From Bacteroides faecalis (GTDB taxonomy: Bacteria; Bacteroidota; Bacteroidia; Bacteroidales; Bacteroidaceae), in NCBI RefSeq assembly GCF_003865075.1, contig NZ_BHWB01000004.1:124001-188000 (forward strand): 64,000 bases of DNA. The letters run 5' to 3'. Below are positions 51,829-60,600 of this stretch, piece after piece (the first letter of the stretch is position 1; each line of letters begins with the position of its first letter). Position numbers and translations under genes: made by a program. The notes under the pieces were generated by a model. It ran no database searches. It was given only the letters and a program-made list of their open reading frames with translations, and had not been told where the DNA came from.

Positions 51829-53871
51829 ATGAGACGAATTTTACTTATATATATATTACTTTTCGTTATAGGCTTGACTACTGCCAATGCACAGTTCAAT
51901 CAAGGTAACCGACAATATGACGAAAACGGTCGTGACCAATATGGCAATCAGATTGATCCCGCCATGCTTCCTGATAAGCTGGACAGTGCAAACGTAGAGG
52001 TACAAGGATTGCCACCTACGCTCTATATGTGGCGTATCAAGAATGAATTGGGTGACCGGGTCATGATTCCGGCAGATACCGCTTTCCATCACTTCCAGAA
52101 CTCCAATCTCACAGAAGGGCTTACAGGTCATTATAATTATTTAGCCAATATGGGTTCCCCCCGCTTATCCCGTATCTTCTTTGACCGCCGTTATCCGGAG
52201 CCAACTATTTTTATGGAACCCTTCTCAAGCTTTTTTATTCGTCCCACAGAATTTAATTTTACGAACAGTAATGTACCCTATACTAATCTGACGTATCATA
52301 AAGCAGGTAATAAGGTAAATGGAGAAGAACGCTTTAACTCTTATTTCTCTGTTAATGTAAATAAGAAACTAGCTTTCGGCTTTAATATTGATTATTTATA
52401 TGGACGAGGATATTATAATAATCAGGGTACTTCATACTTCAATGCTGCTTTCTTTGGCAGTTATATCAGCGACCGTTATCAGATACAAGCTATATACAGC
52501 AATAACTACTTGAAAACGAATGAGAATGGAGGTATCACAGACGACCGTTATATTACTGCACCCGAAGATATAGCAAATGGAGTCAGGAAATATGAATCAA
52601 TAAATATACCGACCGTACTGGATGCCAGTGCAAATCGTAATCATAATTTTTATGTATTCATGACTCAGCGTTATAACCTGGGATTCCGACGTGATATCCC
52701 TAAGGCTGAAAACGATACGACACCTACCAAACAAGAATTTGTACCGGTTACAAGCTTTATACATACCTTTCAGGTGGAGCGGTCAAGACATACTTTCCGT
52801 TCGAAAGATAACGTTAAAGACTATTACCAGAATACATACTTAAATCCCGAAGATCCGATTGTAAAAGATAGTACGATTTATGTAGGGGTAAAAAATACTG
52901 TAGGTATTGCATTACTGGAAGGCTTTAATAAATATGCCAAAGCCGGTCTGACTGCATTTGCTTCGCATAAGTTGAGTAAGTACTCATTGATGAATCTGGA
53001 AGGTTTGAAATCTGATCATTACAACGAAAACGAAATCTTCGTGGGTGGTGAACTATCCAAACGAGAAGGTAATATTCTCCATTACCATGCAATTGGTGAA
53101 GTGGGACTTGCAGGAACAGCAATCGGTCAATTCAATGTAAAAGGAGACATTGATCTGAATTTCCCATTGTGGAAAGATACGGTAGGTCTGGTAGTTCGTG
53201 GAGAAGTCAGCAATCGGATGGCCCCATTTTATATGCGTCATTATCATTCTAAACATTTCTGGTGGGATGATGATATGGCAAAAGAGTTCCATACCCGGGT
53301 AGAAGGCGAATTAAACATTGCTCGTTGGAGAACTCGTCTAAATGCCGGTGTTGAGAATATTAAAAACTTTACCTATTTCAACCAACAAGCATTGCCTGCC
53401 CAAAAGAGCGGAAGCCTGCAAGTACTCTCAGCCCGTTTCAATCAAGATTTCAAATTAGGTATCTTCCACTTGGACAATGAGATTGTCTGGCAGAAATCCA
53501 GTGACCAGGATGTACTTCCTTTACCTGATTTCTCGCTATACCATAACTTCTATATGCAGTTCAAACTGGCAAAAAAGGTACTTAGTGTAGAATTGGGTGC
53601 TGATGTACGTTACTTTACTAAATATTATGCACCGGCATATATGCCTGCTACTGAACAGTTCTATCTGCAACCGGACGATGATCGTGTAAAGATCGGTGGT
53701 TATCCGATCGTGAATGTATATGCCAACTTGCACTTGAAACGTACCCGTTTCTATGTAATGATGTATCATGTTAATCAAGGTATAAGCAAACCGGACTATT
53801 TCTTAGCTCCTCACTACCCAATCAATCCACGTGTGCTTAAATTCGGTCTTTCATGGAATTTCTATGATTAA
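51829..53871 (+). CDS. Putative outer-membrane porin (Porin_10-like)
   Basis: A 680-residue exported protein with signal peptide ILLIYILLFVIGLTTANAQ. I start it at the ATG at 51829. The in-frame TTG upstream lies inside the promoter box. The mature part is a long series of alternating amphipathic strands (YFSVNVNKKLAFGFNIDYLY, SYISDRYQIQAIYSNNYL, KLAKKVLSVELGADVRYFTK) and ends in the aromatic C-terminus LSWNFYD, typical for outer-membrane barrels. This matches the putative porin family of Bacteroidetes. The substrate is unknown. It is followed 14 bases later by a solute-binding-protein gene. Confidence 0.83.
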   Translation: MRRILLIYILLFVIGLTTANAQFNQGNRQYDENGRDQYGNQIDPAMLPDKLDSANVEVQGLPPTLYMWRIKNELGDRVMIPADTAFHHFQNSNLTEGLTGHYNYLANMGSPRLSRIFFDRRYPEPTIFMEPFSSFFIRPTEFNFTNSNVPYTNLTYHKAGNKVNGEERFNSYFSVNVNKKLAFGFNIDYLYGRGYYNNQGTSYFNAAFFGSYISDRYQIQAIYSNNYLKTNENGGITDDRYITAPEDIANGVRKYESINIPTVLDASANRNHNFYVFMTQRYNLGFRRDIPKAENDTTPTKQEFVPVTSFIHTFQVERSRHTFRSKDNVKDYYQNTYLNPEDPIVKDSTIYVGVKNTVGIALLEGFNKYAKAGLTAFASHKLSKYSLMNLEGLKSDHYNENEIFVGGELSKREGNILHYHAIGEVGLAGTAIGQFNVKGDIDLNFPLWKDTVGLVVRGEVSNRMAPFYMRHYHSKHFWWDDDMAKEFHTRVEGELNIARWRTRLNAGVENIKNFTYFNQQALPAQKSGSLQVLSARFNQDFKLGIFHLDNEIVWQKSSDQDVLPLPDFSLYHNFYMQFKLAKKVLSVELGADVRYFTKYYAPAYMPATEQFYLQPDDDRVKIGGYPIVNVYANLHLKRTRFYVMMYHVNQGISKPDYFLAPHYPINPRVLKFGLSWNFYD

Positions 53872-53885
53872 TACTTGTATAGCTT

Positions 53886-54719
53886 ATGGAATCAAAAGTG
53901 AAATCGAAAGTTTACAAATATCTATTGTCGGTTATGAGCATATCGGCAATCATTTTCGTTTTTCGCTACTGTAGCAAACAAGAAACAGCTATAGGGCATC
54001 CTCGTGATTATGACGTCATTGTAAAAGAAGGAGTTTTGCGCGTAGCTACCGAATACAATTCCATTAGTTTTTATGTAGACGGAGATACCGTTTCCGGTTT
54101 CAACTACGAACTAATACAAGCCTTTGCACACGACAAAGGACTGAAAGTTGAGATTACCCCCGAAATGAGTTTTGATGAACGTCTGAAAGGGCTCAGTGAG
54201 GGACGTTATGATGTAATAGCTCAAGGAATATTAGCTACCAGCGAGTTTAAGGATTCTCTCCTGCTCACCTCTCCTATCATTCTCAATAAACAAATACTTG
54301 TACAACGGAAAGAAGTTGGAGAAAATGATTCACTTTACATCAAAAATCAACTGGATCTGGCAGGTCGTACCCTCCATGTAGTAAAAGGCTCTCCCTCCAT
54401 CCTCCGTATTCGTAACCTCGGAAATGAAATCGGAGATACCATCTACATTAAAGAAATTGAGAAATACGGACCGGAGCAACTCATTTCTATGGTTGCCCAT
54501 GGAGATATAGATTATGTGGTCTGTGACGAAAGTATTGCCGAAGCGATTGTCGATTCACTACCACAGATAGATATTAATACGGATATCAGTTTTACTCAGT
54601 TTTACTCATGGGCCGTTAGCAAACAATCTCCTGTATTGTTGGATAGTCTGAACACTTGGCTGGATAAATTCCAGAAAGGAAAAGAGTATCAAGAAATCTA
54701 CCGTAAATACTACGAATAA
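53886..54719 (+). CDS. Extracellular solute-binding family 3-like protein
   Basis: A 277-residue protein with an N-terminal hydrophobic anchor (LSVMSISAIIFVFRYC) and a type 3 solute-binding domain. Signs of that domain are GVLRVATEYNSISFYVDGDT, GFNYELIQAFAHDKGLKVEI, DERLKGLSEGRYDVIAQGIL, and the C-terminal FQKGKEYQEIYRKYY. The fold is shared by amino-acid ABC receptors and the N-terminal domain of MltF lytic transglycosylases. No transglycosylase domain follows and no ABC permease is nearby, so it may be a sensor or orphan receptor. It is probably co-transcribed with the porin. Confidence 0.8.
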   Translation: MESKVKSKVYKYLLSVMSISAIIFVFRYCSKQETAIGHPRDYDVIVKEGVLRVATEYNSISFYVDGDTVSGFNYELIQAFAHDKGLKVEITPEMSFDERLKGLSEGRYDVIAQGILATSEFKDSLLLTSPIILNKQILVQRKEVGENDSLYIKNQLDLAGRTLHVVKGSPSILRIRNLGNEIGDTIYIKEIEKYGPEQLISMVAHGDIDYVVCDESIAEAIVDSLPQIDINTDISFTQFYSWAVSKQSPVLLDSLNTWLDKFQKGKEYQEIYRKYYE

Positions 54720-54775
54720 TAATTCTACACATCTTAAAAGCAATCAATAAAGTTGTTCTTAATAAAAATTAGCCC

Positions 54776-54783
54776 TATCTTTG
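54776..54783 (+). promoter_or_regulatory. -7 box of the second Gfo/Idh/MocA gene
   Basis: TATCTTTG, 32 bases before the ATG at 54816. No TTTG at the expected -33 position. Confidence 0.6.
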
Positions 54784-54815
54784 TCTCTTCGGATGTAAAA
54801 ATAGAATAGGTATTT

Positions 54816-55802
54816 ATGAACGAAAAGATTATCAAATGGGGCTTTATTGGCTGCGGAGAAGTAACGAAGACTAAAAGTGGTCCGGCTTTTCAGAAAGTGG
54901 CCCATTCAGAAGTTGTAGCCGTGATGAGTCGCGACAACGCTAAAGCCAAAGCTTATGCAAAAGAAAGGGGTATCAAAAAATGGTATGACGATGCACAGGA
55001 ACTGATTGATGATCCCGAAGTTACTGCTATATATATCGCAACTCCCCCTTCTTCACACGCTACTTACGCCATTATGGCCATGAAAGCCGGTAAACCGGCC
55101 TATATTGAAAAGCCGATGGCACAAACATACGAAGAATGTACCCGTATTAACCGCATTTCACAAGAGACAGGTGTACCCTGTTTTGTCGCTTATTATCGCC
55201 GATATCTCCCGTACTTTCAGAAAGTTAAAGAGTTGGTAGAAAATGGTTCTATCGGTAATGTCATCAATGTACAAATTCGTTTTGCACAACCTCCACGTGA
55301 TTTGGATTACAATCGTGATAATCTTCCATGGCGTGTACAGGCGGATATTGCCGGAGGCGGATATTTCTATGATCTTGCTCCCCACCAGATAGATTTATTA
55401 CAAGATATGTTCGGTTGTATTCTTGAAGCAAGCGGATATAAGAGCAACCGGGGAGGACTTTATCCGGCGGAAGATACCCTAAGCGCTTGCTTCCAGTTTG
55501 ATAACGGATTGGTGGGCAGTGGTTCCTGGTGTTTCGTAGCACACGATTCAGCCCGTGAAGACCGCATCGAGATTATAGGAGACAAAGGAATGATTTGTTT
55601 CTCCGTATTTACGTATGATCCAATAGCTCTGCATACCGAACGCGGACGTGAAGAATTCTGTATCGGTAATCCGGAACATGTGCAACAGCCGCTTATCCAG
55701 GCTGTAGTCGATCATCTGCTTGGCAAGTCCACCTGCTCCTGCGACGGAAATAGTGCAACACTAACCAATTGGGTGATGGATAAAATTCTCGGGAAACTTT
55801 AA
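54816..55802 (+). CDS. Gfo/Idh/MocA family oxidoreductase, cytoplasmic
   Basis: A 328-residue NAD(P)-dependent oxidoreductase without a signal peptide. The Rossmann segment WGFIGCGEVTKTKSG, the EKPMAQTYEEC motif near residue 93, and AGGGYFYDLAPHQIDLLQDM with the conserved histidine near 185-190 define the family. Substrate could be a sugar, inositol or a dimeric diol; nothing nearby specifies it. It appears to be monocistronic with its own promoter. Confidence 0.87.
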   Translation: MNEKIIKWGFIGCGEVTKTKSGPAFQKVAHSEVVAVMSRDNAKAKAYAKERGIKKWYDDAQELIDDPEVTAIYIATPPSSHATYAIMAMKAGKPAYIEKPMAQTYEECTRINRISQETGVPCFVAYYRRYLPYFQKVKELVENGSIGNVINVQIRFAQPPRDLDYNRDNLPWRVQADIAGGGYFYDLAPHQIDLLQDMFGCILEASGYKSNRGGLYPAEDTLSACFQFDNGLVGSGSWCFVAHDSAREDRIEIIGDKGMICFSVFTYDPIALHTERGREEFCIGNPEHVQQPLIQAVVDHLLGKSTCSCDGNSATLTNWVMDKILGKL

Positions 55803-56103
55803 AAGTAGATAGGGAAAGTATCCTTCCTATAAAACTGACTAGACATAGTATATCTTTTAGATATGGATAGTGCGAAATGATATAAATTTAATTCTTTAAT
55901 TCACACAGTCCATGTCTAAATCATCTATTTACAATAAACCATTTATAATCAGAGCCAGTCAATCTGTTTTCCCAGAAACAATATTCTGATTATCGCGTAA
56001 TCTTGCAGTCCTTCTGACTAACAATAAATGATTCTATACAGAAATTAAAAAAGTTTTCTTTTCGATGTCACGTTTTTCATTTTCCTACGTCTTATCTGTG
56101 TAA
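55803..56103. other. Intergenic region before the ECF sigma operon
   Basis: Three hundred bases with no coding frame that I support. No TAnnTTTG box was found near the sigma gene start, which would fit recognition by the ECF sigma factor itself, but no specific motif can be named. Confidence 0.4.
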
Positions 56104-56625
56104 ATGGAACTCAAACAATTTAAAATAAAGGTATTACCACTCCGCGACAAACTACTAAACTATGCACGGAAAATGACAGATAATCCTTCGGATGCCGAGG
56201 ATGCTGTACAAGAGGTGATGCTCAAATTGTGGAATCTACGCCAGAAACTTGAAGAATATCGAAGTATCGAAGCCGTGGCCATGACAATGACTCATCACCT
56301 TTGTATGGATATGTGGCGTACCCGGCGGCCGGATAATCTCCCGCTTGAGGAACTACAGCTATCTGCCACTACTGCTAGTCCGGAGTGTCTACTGGAAAAG
56401 AAAGACGAGTTTAGACTGATGAAAGAGATTATCGATTGTCTGCCTACACTTCAACGTACCATTATCCGGATGAAAGACATCGAAGAATACGAAACGGAAG
56501 AGATTGCAGAAATAACAGGATGTAGTGCAGAAGCCATTCGTAGTAATCTGTCAAGAGGCCGTAAAAAGATAAGAGAAATCTATTTGCAAACCATACAGGA
56601 ACGTAAAAGGAGGAATGAAGCATGA
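56104..56625 (+). CDS. ECF-type RNA polymerase sigma factor
   Basis: A 173-residue sigma-70 family protein of the extracytoplasmic-function type. Region 2 is seen in KMTDNPSDAEDAVQEVMLKL, RTRRPDNLP marks the linker, and region 4 has LPTLQRTIIRMKDIEEYETE then EIAEITGCSAEAIRSNLSRG as the helix-turn-helix. It overlaps the next gene by 4 bases (ATGA), the usual sigma/anti-sigma arrangement. It likely controls its own operon, including the outer-membrane barrel downstream. Confidence 0.92.
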   Translation: MELKQFKIKVLPLRDKLLNYARKMTDNPSDAEDAVQEVMLKLWNLRQKLEEYRSIEAVAMTMTHHLCMDMWRTRRPDNLPLEELQLSATTASPECLLEKKDEFRLMKEIIDCLPTLQRTIIRMKDIEEYETEEIAEITGCSAEAIRSNLSRGRKKIREIYLQTIQERKRRNEA

Positions 56626-57059
56626 AAAATATAGAAACGCTGTTAAATAAATATTTCGAAGGAGAAACGACCTGTGAAGAGGAACGCGAATTATGCCACT
56701 TCTTTACCGAAGGTTTCGTACCGGATCATCTTCAGGTATATCGCCCGATGTTTTCATACTTTGAAACTGAGCATACAGAGTTCTCCGAAGCGGTAGAGAC
56801 TTTCCCCCTCAGAAAGAAGCCTAAAACACTCAGGAAATATATCACTTACAGTTCAGGAATAGCAGTAGTCTTATTGCTATTGCTAGGTATAACGGGAACC
56901 TTCAGAGAATTAGCTCCCTCACCGGAAAATTATGTCGTCATTGACGGAAAAAGATATACGAATGCTGCTTTCGTACGCGAACAGGCAGTAGCTGCTTTTC
57001 GTGAAGTCAGCCTAAGTGAAGAAGATGTTTTCAATACCTTATTTGAAGATGAAGAATAA
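56622..57059 (+). CDS. Single-pass membrane protein, probable anti-sigma factor
   Basis: A 145-residue protein. The N-terminal cytoplasmic part (about 1-80) has the short motif LLNKYFEGETTCEEERELCH common at the start of Bacteroidetes anti-sigma/zinc-finger-like regulators. A transmembrane segment follows at about 84-103 (SSGIAVVLLLLLGITGTF) and a short periplasmic tail of about 40 residues. It overlaps the sigma gene by 4 bases, so an anti-sigma role is likely from context. No FecR domain is present. Confidence 0.75.
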   Translation: MKNIETLLNKYFEGETTCEEERELCHFFTEGFVPDHLQVYRPMFSYFETEHTEFSEAVETFPLRKKPKTLRKYITYSSGIAVVLLLLLGITGTFRELAPSPENYVVIDGKRYTNAAFVREQAVAAFREVSLSEEDVFNTLFEDEE

Positions 57060-57077
57060 TACATAAAGCATAAGAAT

Positions 57078-57527
57078 ATGATGAATAGAATCATTCGTAC
57101 CACATTTATTACTCTGCTCCTTATGGTTGCTGCATCTGCTGCCGCTCAACAGGGGCTACAGATTGCAACTGTCTTCCAAAAGTACGGTAAAGAGAAAGGA
57201 GTAACTATGGTTGAATTATCCAACGAAATGCTTGAAACGTATCAGATGAATCTCTACAAAAGTCTTGTATTCAAAGATGCAGAAAAGGCATTACCTACCA
57301 TCCTGCGTTGTCTGGAAGCCGACAAAAAGAAAGCTAAAAAAGTGAAAGAGGTTGTCTCCGGCGGGAAAATACAATCAGGATACTACCAACTTCCTCAGAT
57401 CAAAGAAGACATAAACCGTTTCATCCTTTTTAAAACAGGCAAGAAAGGGTCAGCCACTCTTATCTATATAGAAGGTGAACTGGATGCCGATGATCTGATT
57501 ACGATGCTATTTATGAAGAAAGAATAA
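57078..57527 (+). CDS. Small exported protein of the sigma operon, unknown function
   Basis: A 149-residue protein with a signal peptide (ITLLLMVAASAAAQ). The mature part has KYGKEKGVTMVELSNEML, a helical hairpin, and ends with ATLIYIEGELDADDLITMLF. The pattern resembles DUF4252-type periplasmic proteins found with ECF sigma factors in Bacteroidetes, but this is a tentative match. It lies 18 bases after the anti-sigma-like gene and 22 bases before the barrel gene. Confidence 0.65.
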   Translation: MMNRIIRTTFITLLLMVAASAAAQQGLQIATVFQKYGKEKGVTMVELSNEMLETYQMNLYKSLVFKDAEKALPTILRCLEADKKKAKKVKEVVSGGKIQSGYYQLPQIKEDINRFILFKTGKKGSATLIYIEGELDADDLITMLFMKKE

Positions 57528-57549
57528 ATTCATTACAATTATAAACGAT

Positions 57550-58464
57550 ATGAAAAACCTATTATTCCTACTGCTATTGATGGTTCCTATGAGCCTTCCG
57601 GCACAAAACGAGAACACTTCCCAAGATACTATTTTCTATGCTAAGGGACGGAAGATAGTTATCAAAGAACAAGGTAACAAGATTAAAGTGAAACTTTACG
57701 AAAAGTCTTCTAATGGAGACAGCCTGGTAAGTAACACACAAATTTTTGAAGGAGTATATCTGAACGGACGAAGTACAGAAAACCGCACTATTCTGGATGC
57801 TCTCCCCTTTTCTAATAAACGAAAAAAAAGGAATACGTTCTCTCCGCATCTTTGTGGTCTTTATTTCGGTTATCTGATGGTATCCAATGATTTCGGAACA
57901 TTCAATCCTTCCAATCAAGTCAGTCTCAACACCAGTCACTCATGGGAAATTGGTGCTAATTTGTTTACCACTTCTCATGCATTCGGCCCGACCAAGAATT
58001 GGGGGTTTGCCCTCGGATTAGGATGGGGATACCGCAGTATGCGTCTGGACGGCGATTATGCATTTCGTGACATTGACGGAATAACGCAAGTAGTACCCGG
58101 TTCTCTCGAACCTGCCGATGGAAGATCTACCGAATATAGTAAAAGCCGGCTACGTTATTTCTACTTCCGCATTCCTCTTTCTATTGAATGGCAAACTAGA
58201 TTAAGTAACAGAAGGTCTGTCTTTTTCTCTGTCGGTCCAGAAGCTGAAATCCGTCATGGATTCAGGTCCAAAGGAAAGATCAACGGCAAGAAAGAAACAT
58301 TTGATAAGGGATTGCACGGACGTCCTGTAGGAATCAATCTGTTGGCACAAGCCGGATACGGAAATTTGGGAGTTTACACACGTTACGCCACTTATGGACT
58401 CTTCGAAAAAGGGAAAGGTCCTGGATTATATCCCTTCTCTTTTGGATTGAGTTGGTATTGGTAA
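57550..58464 (+). CDS. Outer-membrane beta-barrel protein of the sigma operon
   Basis: A 304-residue exported protein (signal FLLLLMVPMSLPAQ). After a 60-residue charged domain (KIVIKEQGNKIKVKLYEKSS) it becomes a barrel with alternating strands: LCGLYFGYLMVSNDFG, WGFALGLGWGYRSMRL, RYFYFRIPLSIEWQTRLSN, NLLAQAGYGNLGVYTRYATY. The C-terminus FSFGLSWYW is aromatic. It resembles PorT/OMP_b-brl_2 family proteins. As the last gene of the operon it may be both the target and the sensed component of the sigma system. Confidence 0.8.
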   Translation: MKNLLFLLLLMVPMSLPAQNENTSQDTIFYAKGRKIVIKEQGNKIKVKLYEKSSNGDSLVSNTQIFEGVYLNGRSTENRTILDALPFSNKRKKRNTFSPHLCGLYFGYLMVSNDFGTFNPSNQVSLNTSHSWEIGANLFTTSHAFGPTKNWGFALGLGWGYRSMRLDGDYAFRDIDGITQVVPGSLEPADGRSTEYSKSRLRYFYFRIPLSIEWQTRLSNRRSVFFSVGPEAEIRHGFRSKGKINGKKETFDKGLHGRPVGINLLAQAGYGNLGVYTRYATYGLFEKGKGPGLYPFSFGLSWYW

Positions 58465-58492
58465 AAGGATTAAAAGCAAGAATACCTGATAG

Positions 58493-58558
58493 AAATATCG
58501 TTAGTTTTATCTATATTTGTGAGAAGAATGTAGCAAATAAGTAAAACTAACGATATTT
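58493..58558 (+). promoter_or_regulatory. 17-bp inverted repeat enclosing the guaD -7 box
   Basis: Perfect arms AAATATCGTTAGTTTTA (58493-58509) and 58542-58558 around 32 bases that contain TATATTTG (58512-58519). The right arm ends 4 bases before the ATG. Candidate operator pair for a purine-responsive repressor, or a leader hairpin hiding the start site. A terminator for the preceding operon is also possible. Confidence 0.7.
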
Positions 58559-58562
58559 TTGT

Positions 58563-59036
58563 ATGATGACTAAAGAAGAACTTATGCGGAAAGCTATTGA
58601 GCTTTCCAAAGAAAATGTTGCTAACGGAGGAGGACCTTTTGGTGCTGTCATAGCAACGAAAGAAGGTGAAATTGTCGCTACGGGTGTCAATCGTGTAACA
58701 GCTTCCTGTGATCCTACTGCACATGCAGAAGTTAGTGCTATCCGCGCAGCAGCAGCCGAACTTGGAACTTTCAACCTTAGCGGATACGAAATATATACCT
58801 CCTGCGAACCTTGCCCGATGTGTCTGGGTGCTATTTACTGGGCACGACTGGACAAAATGTATTATGCTAACAATAAAACGGATGCCAAAAATATCGGCTT
58901 CGATGATTCCTTTATTTATGATGAACTAGCGCTGAAACCTGCAGACAGGAAACTTCCTTCAGAAGTGTTACTACACAACGAGGCTATCAAGGCTTTTGAA
59001 GAATGGAGTGCAAAGGAAGATAAGGTGGAATATTAA
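58563..59036 (+). CDS. guaD: Guanine deaminase (CDA-superfamily nucleoside deaminase)
   Basis: Converts guanine to xanthine. The 157-residue product has the zinc-binding set HAE (residues 54-56) and CEPCPMC (Cys84 and Cys87 as ligands), preceded by GGGPFGAVI and followed by GAIYWARLDKMYYANNKTDA and GFDDSFIYDEL. This closely follows the pattern of the Bacillus GuaD type, including the C-terminal domain-swapped region. A second ATG two residues... one codon later (58566) is an alternative start. It stands alone under a promoter framed by a long inverted repeat. Confidence 0.9.
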   Translation: MMTKEELMRKAIELSKENVANGGGPFGAVIATKEGEIVATGVNRVTASCDPTAHAEVSAIRAAAAELGTFNLSGYEIYTSCEPCPMCLGAIYWARLDKMYYANNKTDAKNIGFDDSFIYDELALKPADRKLPSEVLLHNEAIKAFEEWSAKEDKVEY

Positions 59037-59040
59037 AAGG

Positions 59041-59400
59041 AGCAAGGACAGTACTTAAGTCACTATCATTTGCATCAAAGATTGCGCCGACACCACCGAT
59101 CCGATGGACGATGCATGAAAGAAGGTGGCCCCCTGCAACCTCCATGTCACCGACAGCACCGGTGAAGGTTTCCGCGTGGCATACGTCACAAACAAAGCCG
59201 TTACTTCTCCAGGCTGAAAGAAATCGAATCCCGCAAGTCCCACCGAGCAGAGAGTACAGTGGATAGACCATAATGATTTGTATTACAGAACTTTGCCCAA
59301 AGAGAGAGTCTATCGTTACTGGACGTGCGAATTTCCGTATGCCCCCTCTGAAAAAGACGAGCGTTTCACCCAGTTTTCCGAGTCTCAAAGACTGCATTAA
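59041..59400 (+). pseudogene. Decayed coding remnant with in-frame stops, family unknown
   Basis: One plus-strand frame reads as plausible protein through TAA at 59056 and two TGAs (59116 and 59215) to TAA at 59398. The segments between read like coding sequence: KKVAPCNLHVTDSTGEGFRV, AYVTNKAVTSPG, and RVYRYWTCEFPYAPSEKDER. The two TGAs could be former TGG (Trp). The opposite strand has an open frame of 136 codons, but it overlaps the guaD end by 50 bases and looks like an antisense shadow. No start codon and no family recognised. It marks the boundary where the sequence character changes. Confidence 0.4.
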
Positions 59401-59423
59401 TTACTGTTAATTACCTATCTATA

Positions 59424-59480
59424 CAGGGCTTTGGAGCCGGAAAATAATCTCCCCGATTATTTTCCGGCTCCAAAGCCCTG
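59424..59480. terminator. Perfect 26-bp-stem hairpin
   Basis: Arms 59424-59449 and 59455-59480 are perfectly complementary with a 5-base loop (TCCCC). ATTTTGTTTG follows on the plus strand. It is much longer than ordinary terminators here. A strong terminator is the simplest reading, but an insulating hairpin at the border of acquired DNA is possible. Confidence 0.75.
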
Positions 59481-59542
59481 ATTTTGTTTGCTCAAACAAG
59501 TGAATTGAAAGAAAACAGATTGAACCTATGAGATAGGAAATA

Positions 59543-60055
59543 ATGATTGAAAAGACACAACTGAAGTTTGTTAAGTCTGAAAAGACTGGCGAACTGATCG
59601 GATTTGTATCCAAAACGAAAGACAACAAACTAAAAGGGGTTCGCGAGGACTCCGTTTATGGAAAAAGAATCTGTATCCTTGCAGAAGAACTCAAGGGAAG
59701 TATCCTCCCCAATACCCTGTATGAAGTAGAACTCAAACCCATGCACAAGGGTAAAAACGGGTACGTGGTGACTTCCGCCGTCCAAGTATTATCCGAGGTT
59801 ACCATAGAGTCATTTATTGTTCCCAAGAAGGAATACCGCGTAGTCATCAATTTTGGTGGCAAGAAAAACTATAAGACCATATACTTCGACCCGCTTAAAG
59901 GCAAGACATCCTCCAGCCGCACCAAGGAGGGAGTATTGGAGATTCTCAACAAACGCAATGACATAGCCAACCTGAACGGTGTCATTTCAGACTTCCTCGA
60001 CCGTGCCGACGAACTGATCCGCCAGATGCAGGAAGACGGCTATGACATCCGGTAA
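59543..60055 (+). CDS. Conserved-looking small protein, unknown function
   Basis: A 170-residue cytoplasmic protein that I do not recognise. The first 95 residues are strand-rich (QLKFVKSEKTGELIGFVSKT, YEVELKPMHKGKNGYVVTSA), like a small beta-barrel. Then comes a basic strand pair (YRVVINFGGKKNYKTIYFDP) and a helical C-terminus (ANLNGVISDFLDRADELIRQ). Codon use is balanced and the frame is clean, so it is probably real. It begins 63 bases after the long hairpin and lies in the presumably acquired segment. Confidence 0.65.
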   Translation: MIEKTQLKFVKSEKTGELIGFVSKTKDNKLKGVREDSVYGKRICILAEELKGSILPNTLYEVELKPMHKGKNGYVVTSAVQVLSEVTIESFIVPKKEYRVVINFGGKKNYKTIYFDPLKGKTSSSRTKEGVLEILNKRNDIANLNGVISDFLDRADELIRQMQEDGYDIR

Positions 60056-60231
60056 TCCTCTTACCGGAGAGGCGTTTGTAATCAGAAGTGTATGAAGTCT
60101 ATCATGTATAGAAGTAAATATTAAAAGATTATCTTTATTTGTTTGTAAATTCATTCATAGAACTGCCCATTTGTGAAAACCGGTAGTTCTCCCTTTCTTT
60201 ACACCAGCCCTTAAAAAATAACTGTACCCCT

Positions 60232-60429
60232 ATGGCAAGACTCAAAACCCACGAAGATAAGCGCGTTCCCGTCCCCGAAGACGAATATCTCCGGCTTATG
60301 GAGAACACTATGATATTGGAAGCCCTGAAAATAGCAGGTATTGAAGAACTGCCCATTTGGAAAGCCATGAGACGTATCCTCGATGACAAAAGGGTGAAGC
60401 TACATATACGCCCGGTTCGTAAGAATTAA
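60232..60429 (+). CDS. Very small charged protein, unknown function
   Basis: Sixty-five residues, predicted helical and basic at both ends (ARLKTHEDKRVPVPEDEYLR, AMRRILDDKRVKLHIRPVRK). It has no signal or membrane segment. The central part resembles a short helical DNA-associated protein, without assignable family. It lies 176 bases after the 170-residue gene; that gap shows no other gene. Confidence 0.5.
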   Translation: MARLKTHEDKRVPVPEDEYLRLMENTMILEALKIAGIEELPIWKAMRRILDDKRVKLHIRPVRKN

Positions 60430-60498
60430 ACAAAGCAGCATAAAAAAGACCCCTGCCGTAATAGCAAGGGCCTATTAATGTAATTTTCAGTAGTTCCA

Positions 60499-60553
60499 TG
60501 TTTCACAACATATCCGTACCTGGTTAAAAATTGACTGCAAGTGTTTCACAACA
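60499..60553. repeat. Direct repeat TGTTTCACAACA
   Basis: Two exact 12-base copies at 60499-60510 and 60542-60553, start to start 43 bases apart, in the non-coding region downstream of the HU gene. Could be a duplicated recombinase or regulator site, or chance. Confidence 0.5.
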
Positions 60554-60600
60554 GTTTATAGCAGTCGGGATTTATATTTCGTGGGAAATATAAGGGATCT

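Noticed and set aside
58987..59397. 136-residue minus-strand frame after guaD
   Set aside because: It overlaps the guaD 3' end and is antisense to a frame that reads more like protein; no supporting motif or promoter.
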